From: Opitutia bacterium
GTDB lineage: Bacteria > Verrucomicrobiota > Verrucomicrobiia > Opitutales > Opitutaceae
Assembly: GCA_016187945.1 (NCBI GenBank)
Contig: JACPIT010000006.1
Location: 186,001-250,000, forward strand
Direction of reading: 5' to 3'
DNA: 64,000 nucleotides
The position numbers and the translations under genes are program-made. Each line of letters begins with the position of its first letter. The stretch's first letter is position 1. Below the pieces are notes generated by a model. The model ran no database searches. It saw nothing but the letters and a program-made list of their open reading frames with translations, and was not told where the DNA came from. Below, piece by piece: positions 60,364-64,000 of this stretch.

Positions 60364-60908
60364 CGCTTCCCCGCCTCGCCCTGTTCCTCGCCGCGTTCGC
60401 CGGCTCGCTCTACGCGCAAAACGCCGAGACACAGCCCACGGTCATCGAGAGCGAGAAGCTCGACATGAAGAGCACCGACACGAAGACGACGTCGATCTTC
60501 GAGGGCAAAGTCGTCGTCACCGGCACGAACTTGAAGCTCACCTGCGACCGCCTCGAAGTCGTCGCGCTCCGCAACAAGGCCGACGCCGCCGCGACGATCG
60601 GCAAGGTCGAGCGCTTCGAATCGCTCGTGGCCGAAGGCAACGTCCACATCGTCCAAGGCGACCGCGAAGCCGCTTGCGGCAAAGCCGTCGTGCTCCCCGG
60701 CGACGACAAGATCACGCTCACCGACCGCCCCGTCGTCAGCGACCGCGGCGTGGGTTGGACGTGGACCGGCGACGAGTTGCTCCTCCTCCGCGGCGAGCGC
60801 CAGGTGCGCGGCACGAACGTGAAGATCGTCGGCCCGCCGGTGAAGGATCTCGGTTTCGACAAGGACAAGAAAGTCGAGCCCACGCCGGAGGCGCCGAAGC
60901 AGCCGTGA
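60360..60908 (+). CDS. lptA: LptA-like LPS transport protein (OstA domain)
   Basis: 182 residues with a signal peptide (LPRLALFLAAFAGSLYAQ) and an OstA/LptA jellyroll: VIESEKLDMKSTDTKTTSIFEG KV, NLKLTCDRLEVV, FESLVAEGNVHIVQGDREAACGKAVVLPGDDKITL, TDRPVV. LptA forms the periplasmic filament that carries LPS to LptDE. It overlaps lptC by ATGA. The C-terminus is a Lys/Pro-rich tail. A REPIN separates it from lptB. Confidence 0.9.
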   Translation: MTLPRLALFLAAFAGSLYAQNAETQPTVIESEKLDMKSTDTKTTSIFEGKVVVTGTNLKLTCDRLEVVALRNKADAAATIGKVERFESLVAEGNVHIVQGDREAACGKAVVLPGDDKITLTDRPVVSDRGVGWTWTGDELLLLRGERQVRGTNVKIVGPPVKDLGFDKDKKVEPTPEAPKQP

Positions 60909-60942
60909 GCAGCGCGACCAACCCGGAACTCTGCGGCCGGAG

Positions 60943-61015
60943 GTGGAGCGCGTTCACCCCAACGCGCCTTCTCCGGGCGCGAACCGAGCAGCGCGTTGAG
61001 GTCAACGCGCTCCAC
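60943..61015. repeat. REPIN-like element, GGAGCGCGTTGACC family
   Basis: It begins GTGGAGCGCGTTCACCCC and ends GGTCAACGCGCTCCAC; lies in the lptA-lptB gap. Confidence 0.87.
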
Positions 61016-61038
61016 CTCGAGCAATCACGCATCCACGC

Positions 61039-61788
<750 letters not shown>

Positions 61789-61794
61789 GTAGCG

Positions 61795-61913
61795 AGGAGT
61801 GAGTAGCGGGTAGCGAGTAGTTCGCATCGCCTGTTCAAGTGAGCGCGAGCTTGTTCCCCGTCGCCGGTTCCCCTACTCACTACCCGCTACTCGCTACCCG
61901 CTACCCGCTACTT
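61795..61913. repeat. Inverted low-complexity repeat (GAGTAGCGGGTAGC words)
   Basis: Left arm GAGTAGCGAGGAGTGAGTAG and GCGGGTAGCGAGTAG, right arm CTACTCACTACCCGCTACTC followed by three CTACCCGCTAC-like repeats. It fills the lptB-hprK gap. Confidence 0.85.
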
Positions 61914-61924
61914 CTCCTGCCCCC

Positions 61925-62974
61925 ATGCCCACCAAAGCCATCAACGGCATCTCCGTCGCGCACTTCTACGAGACGTATAAGTCGAAGCTCCAGCTCGAGC
62001 TGCTCACCGGCGAGGAAGGCATGCACCGCCTCATCAAGGAGGGTTCGATCAACCGGCCGTCGCTCGCGCTCACGGGGTTCTTCAAATATTTCGCGATGAA
62101 ACGCATTCAGGTGCTCGGCGCGGCCGAGATGACGTTTCTGAAGACGCTCTCGCAACGGCAGCAGATCATCATTTTTCAGGAGATGGTGAAGCGCGGCATC
62201 CCGTGCCTCGTGCTCACGCGCAACTACAACGCCACGCACCCGATGCTCGCGGTGTCGCAGGAGATGCACCTGCCGATCTTCCGCACGCCGATGATCACGA
62301 TGAATTTCGTGAACGCCGCCACGCTGTGCGTCGACAACGAGTTCGCCCCCTCCGGCACCGAGCATGCGACGACGCTCGATATCAAAGGCATCGGCGTGAT
62401 GATCCGCGGCGACTCCGGCATCGGCAAATCCGAGTGCGCCCTCGCTCTCATCGAGCGCGGCCACTCGCTCGTGGCCGACGACCTCACCTGCATCCGCCTC
62501 GTCGACGAACGCGAGCTCACGGCCAGCTCGCGCGACCTCAACCGCGGCTACATGGAGTGCCGCGGCATCGGCATCATCAACATCGCCGAAATGTTCGGCG
62601 TGAAAAGCATCCGACTCGAAAAGCGCATCGACATGGTCGTGACGCTGAAGGAGTGGAGCGCCGACGTGGTCGAGGAGCGCACCGGCCTCGAGGAAAATTT
62701 CTACGAGATCCTCGGCATCAAGGTTCCGCACATCGAATTCTACGTGCGACCGGGCCGCGACATCGCCCGCCTCATCGAAGTCGCCGCGATGGTGCAGGCG
62801 TTGAAGAAAATGGGCCACGATCCCGCCAAGGATTTCAACGACCGCCTCATCGCGCATATGCAGGAGCAGGCCGTGCTGAAGACGACGACGCACAAGATCG
62901 CGTCCGAGTCGCGCGCGGCGCTCGCTCCGCAGGAATTCCCCGAAGACGAGCCGCTGCCGGAGAATCCGTCCTGA
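61925..62974 (+). CDS. hprK: HPr kinase/phosphorylase
   Basis: 349-residue bifunctional Ser-kinase/phosphorylase of HPr. N-terminal domain (1-135), Walker A GDSGIGKSECALALIERGH near residue 158, DDLTCIRLV and the HprK signature MECRGIGIINIAEMFGV near 205-220, then the C-terminal lid FYVRPGRDIARLIEVAAM. In Gram-negatives hprK often sits beside PTS or LPS genes, as here. ATG at 61925. Carbon-signalling function is family knowledge. Confidence 0.97.
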   Translation: MPTKAINGISVAHFYETYKSKLQLELLTGEEGMHRLIKEGSINRPSLALTGFFKYFAMKRIQVLGAAEMTFLKTLSQRQQIIIFQEMVKRGIPCLVLTRNYNATHPMLAVSQEMHLPIFRTPMITMNFVNAATLCVDNEFAPSGTEHATTLDIKGIGVMIRGDSGIGKSECALALIERGHSLVADDLTCIRLVDERELTASSRDLNRGYMECRGIGIINIAEMFGVKSIRLEKRIDMVVTLKEWSADVVEERTGLEENFYEILGIKVPHIEFYVRPGRDIARLIEVAAMVQALKKMGHDPAKDFNDRLIAHMQEQAVLKTTTHKIASESRAALAPQEFPEDEPLPENPS

Positions 62975-62995
62975 GGCTGTAGCCGATTGGGCCCG

Positions 62996-63065
62996 GTAGC
63001 AGCCGACGAAAGGAGGCTGTTCTCGTTCCGGCACCTAGCGTCAGCCTCCTCACGTCGGCTGCTAC
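62996..63065. repeat. REPIN-like element, GTAGCAGCCGACG family
   Basis: It begins GTAGCAGCCGACGAAAGGAG and ends CTCACGTCGGCTGCTAC; lies between hprK and rph. A further GTAGCCGATT stretch is directly to its left. Confidence 0.8.
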
Positions 63066-63142
63066 GATTCCTCCGCCCGAACACGTCACCGCCGACTTCC
63101 GGCCTTGCCCCGACCGCGCCGTGCGCGTCTGCTCCTCGCGCC

Positions 63143-63892
63143 ATGTCCACCCCCTCGCGCCCCGACGGCCGCCGCTTCGACCAACTCCGCCCCATCACCC
63201 TCGAGGCCAACATCGCGCCGCATGCCTCCGGTTCCGTGCTGATCGGCTTCGGCCACACGCGCGTGATCTGCGCTGCGACGATCGAGCCGAAAGTGCCCTC
63301 GTGGATGCGCCAGCAAGGCGTCTCCGGCGGCTGGTTGACCGCGGAGTATTCGATGCTCCCCTACTCGACCCACGACCGGAAGCAGCGCGACATCTCGAAG
63401 GGCAAGATCGACGGCCGCACCGTCGAGATCCAGCGCCTCATCGGCCGTTCGCTGCGCGCGATCATCGATCTCCAAAAACTCGGCGACAACACGCTCTGGA
63501 TCGATTGCGACGTCCTCCAAGCCGACGGCGGCACGCGCACCGCTTCGATCACCGGTGCCTACCTCGCCGCGCGCCTCGCGATCCAGAAGCTGCTCGATGC
63601 GAAGAAAATTTCCGAGAACCCGCTGGTCGACTCCGTCGCCGCCGTGAGCGTCGGCCTGTTCGGCGGACAACAGCTTCTCGACCTGAACTACATCGAGGAC
63701 AAGGACGCCGCGGTGGACTTCAACGTCGTGATGACCGGCAAGGGTCAATTCGTCGAAGTGCAGGGCACCGGTGAAGAAGCGACGTTCTCTCAGGAAGAAC
63801 TCGATGGCCTCCTCGGCCTCGCCCGCAAAGGCCTGCAAGAGCTCGCCGGTGTCCAATCGGCGTTCCTTGCGAAGCAGCTTTTGAAATTCTGA
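63143..63892 (+). CDS. rph: Ribonuclease PH
   Basis: 249-residue phosphorolytic 3'-5' exoribonuclease (tRNA 3'-end trimming), hexameric. Blocks: [17 protein letters not shown] at the start, [78 protein letters not shown] and [27 protein letters not shown]. Phosphate-binding and metal Asp residues are all present. ATG at 63143. Confidence 0.96.
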   Translation: MSTPSRPDGRRFDQLRPITLEANIAPHASGSVLIGFGHTRVICAATIEPKVPSWMRQQGVSGGWLTAEYSMLPYSTHDRKQRDISKGKIDGRTVEIQRLIGRSLRAIIDLQKLGDNTLWIDCDVLQADGGTRTASITGAYLAARLAIQKLLDAKKISENPLVDSVAAVSVGLFGGQQLLDLNYIEDKDAAVDFNVVMTGKGQFVEVQGTGEEATFSQEELDGLLGLARKGLQELAGVQSAFLAKQLLKF

Positions 63893-63965
63893 CCGCACGC
63901 GGGAGTCGAGCGCGGCCCGCGGGGACGCGGGCGCTCCCATGCGTTTCTGGTGGGCCTCCGCCGGA

Positions 63966-64000
63966 CTATTTCGCCTCGCGCGCCGCCGCTTCCTGTTTCA
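63966..64000 (-). CDS. Possible C-terminal end of a gene continuing past the window
   Basis: On the minus strand the last 35 bases read as ...KQEAAAREAK followed by TAG (stop at 63966-63968). The lysine/alanine/glutamate pattern is coding-like, but too short to identify. Confidence 0.35.
   Translation of the reverse strand, partial: KQEAAAREAK

Noticed and set aside
61795-61913. Tandem CTACCCGCTAC units as a CRISPR array
   Set aside because: No regular unique spacers; unit length is about 10-12 bp and the region is an inverted low-complexity pair.

Overview
The window is about 64 kb of high-GC DNA, dense in genes, from a Gram-negative bacterium. The gene set fits Verrucomicrobiota, most likely an Opitutaceae-type organism: a type III glutamine synthetase, HPr kinase next to a kdsC-lptC-lptA-lptB lipopolysaccharide export block, an eIF1-like SUI1 protein, a fused alpha-beta 2-oxoacid dehydrogenase E1 and an LplT-Aas type fusion. 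The taxonomic call is inference from gene content; there is no rRNA here. No phage, integrase, transposase, CRISPR array or tRNA was seen.

Layout. 0-8 kb: SMC, a polytopic membrane protein, a DHA2-type exporter and a YpeA-type acetyltransferase. 8-13 kb: GlcD-like FAD oxidase with a coupled membrane protein, a 2-hydroxyacid dehydrogenase and a malate/L-lactate dehydrogenase family enzyme. 13-16.5 kb: a 1157-residue MFS / acyltransferase / AMP-ligase fusion. 16.7-19.1 kb: a two-gene ATPase + Toprim-like cassette bracketed by repeats. 19-27.4 kb: an EF-G-like GTPase, a DUF2007-like protein, and a CHASE2 cyclase / FecR / O-antigen-ligase-TPR group. 27.8-32 kb: glnN, dnaX with a frameshift-accessed tau tail, and the SRP RNA. 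32-38 kb: an ECF sigma operon, an LptF/G permease, rlmN, metF and SUI1. 38.5-44.2 kb: sucA-sucB-lpdA. 44.5-51.8 kb: small metabolic genes and an MhqR/MhqO/MhqD-like quinone-resistance group. 52-57 kb: fused E1, then an accessory patch with a toxin-antitoxin pair and a duplicated E1 3' end. 57-64 kb: a CLC channel, kdsC-lptC-lptA-lptB, hprK and rph.

The most striking property is repeat load. Nearly every gap holds a REPIN-like element: two inverted hairpin arms, usually beginning GTAG (or GTGG/GGAG) and ending CTAC (or CCAC/CTCC), in at least nine sequence families. A second class consists of inverted pairs of degenerate short tandem words. Both classes also lie inside coding sequence (dnaX tau region, lptC, the sucB, lpdA and fused E1 linkers, the kdsC 5' end), and the GTAG of an element supplies the stop codon of two genes. 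No RAYT-type transposase is in the window, so mobilisation would have to act in trans.

The best candidates for new biology are: (i) the stand-alone Toprim-like protein paired with an AAA ATPase, resembling a split OLD or PARIS-type defence module; (ii) the A9 slippery run in dnaX, after which a long conserved-looking tail without its own start codon continues in the -1 frame; (iii) the repeat invasion of genes; and (iv) the toxin-antitoxin island bounded by a 185-bp duplication of the upstream gene's end.
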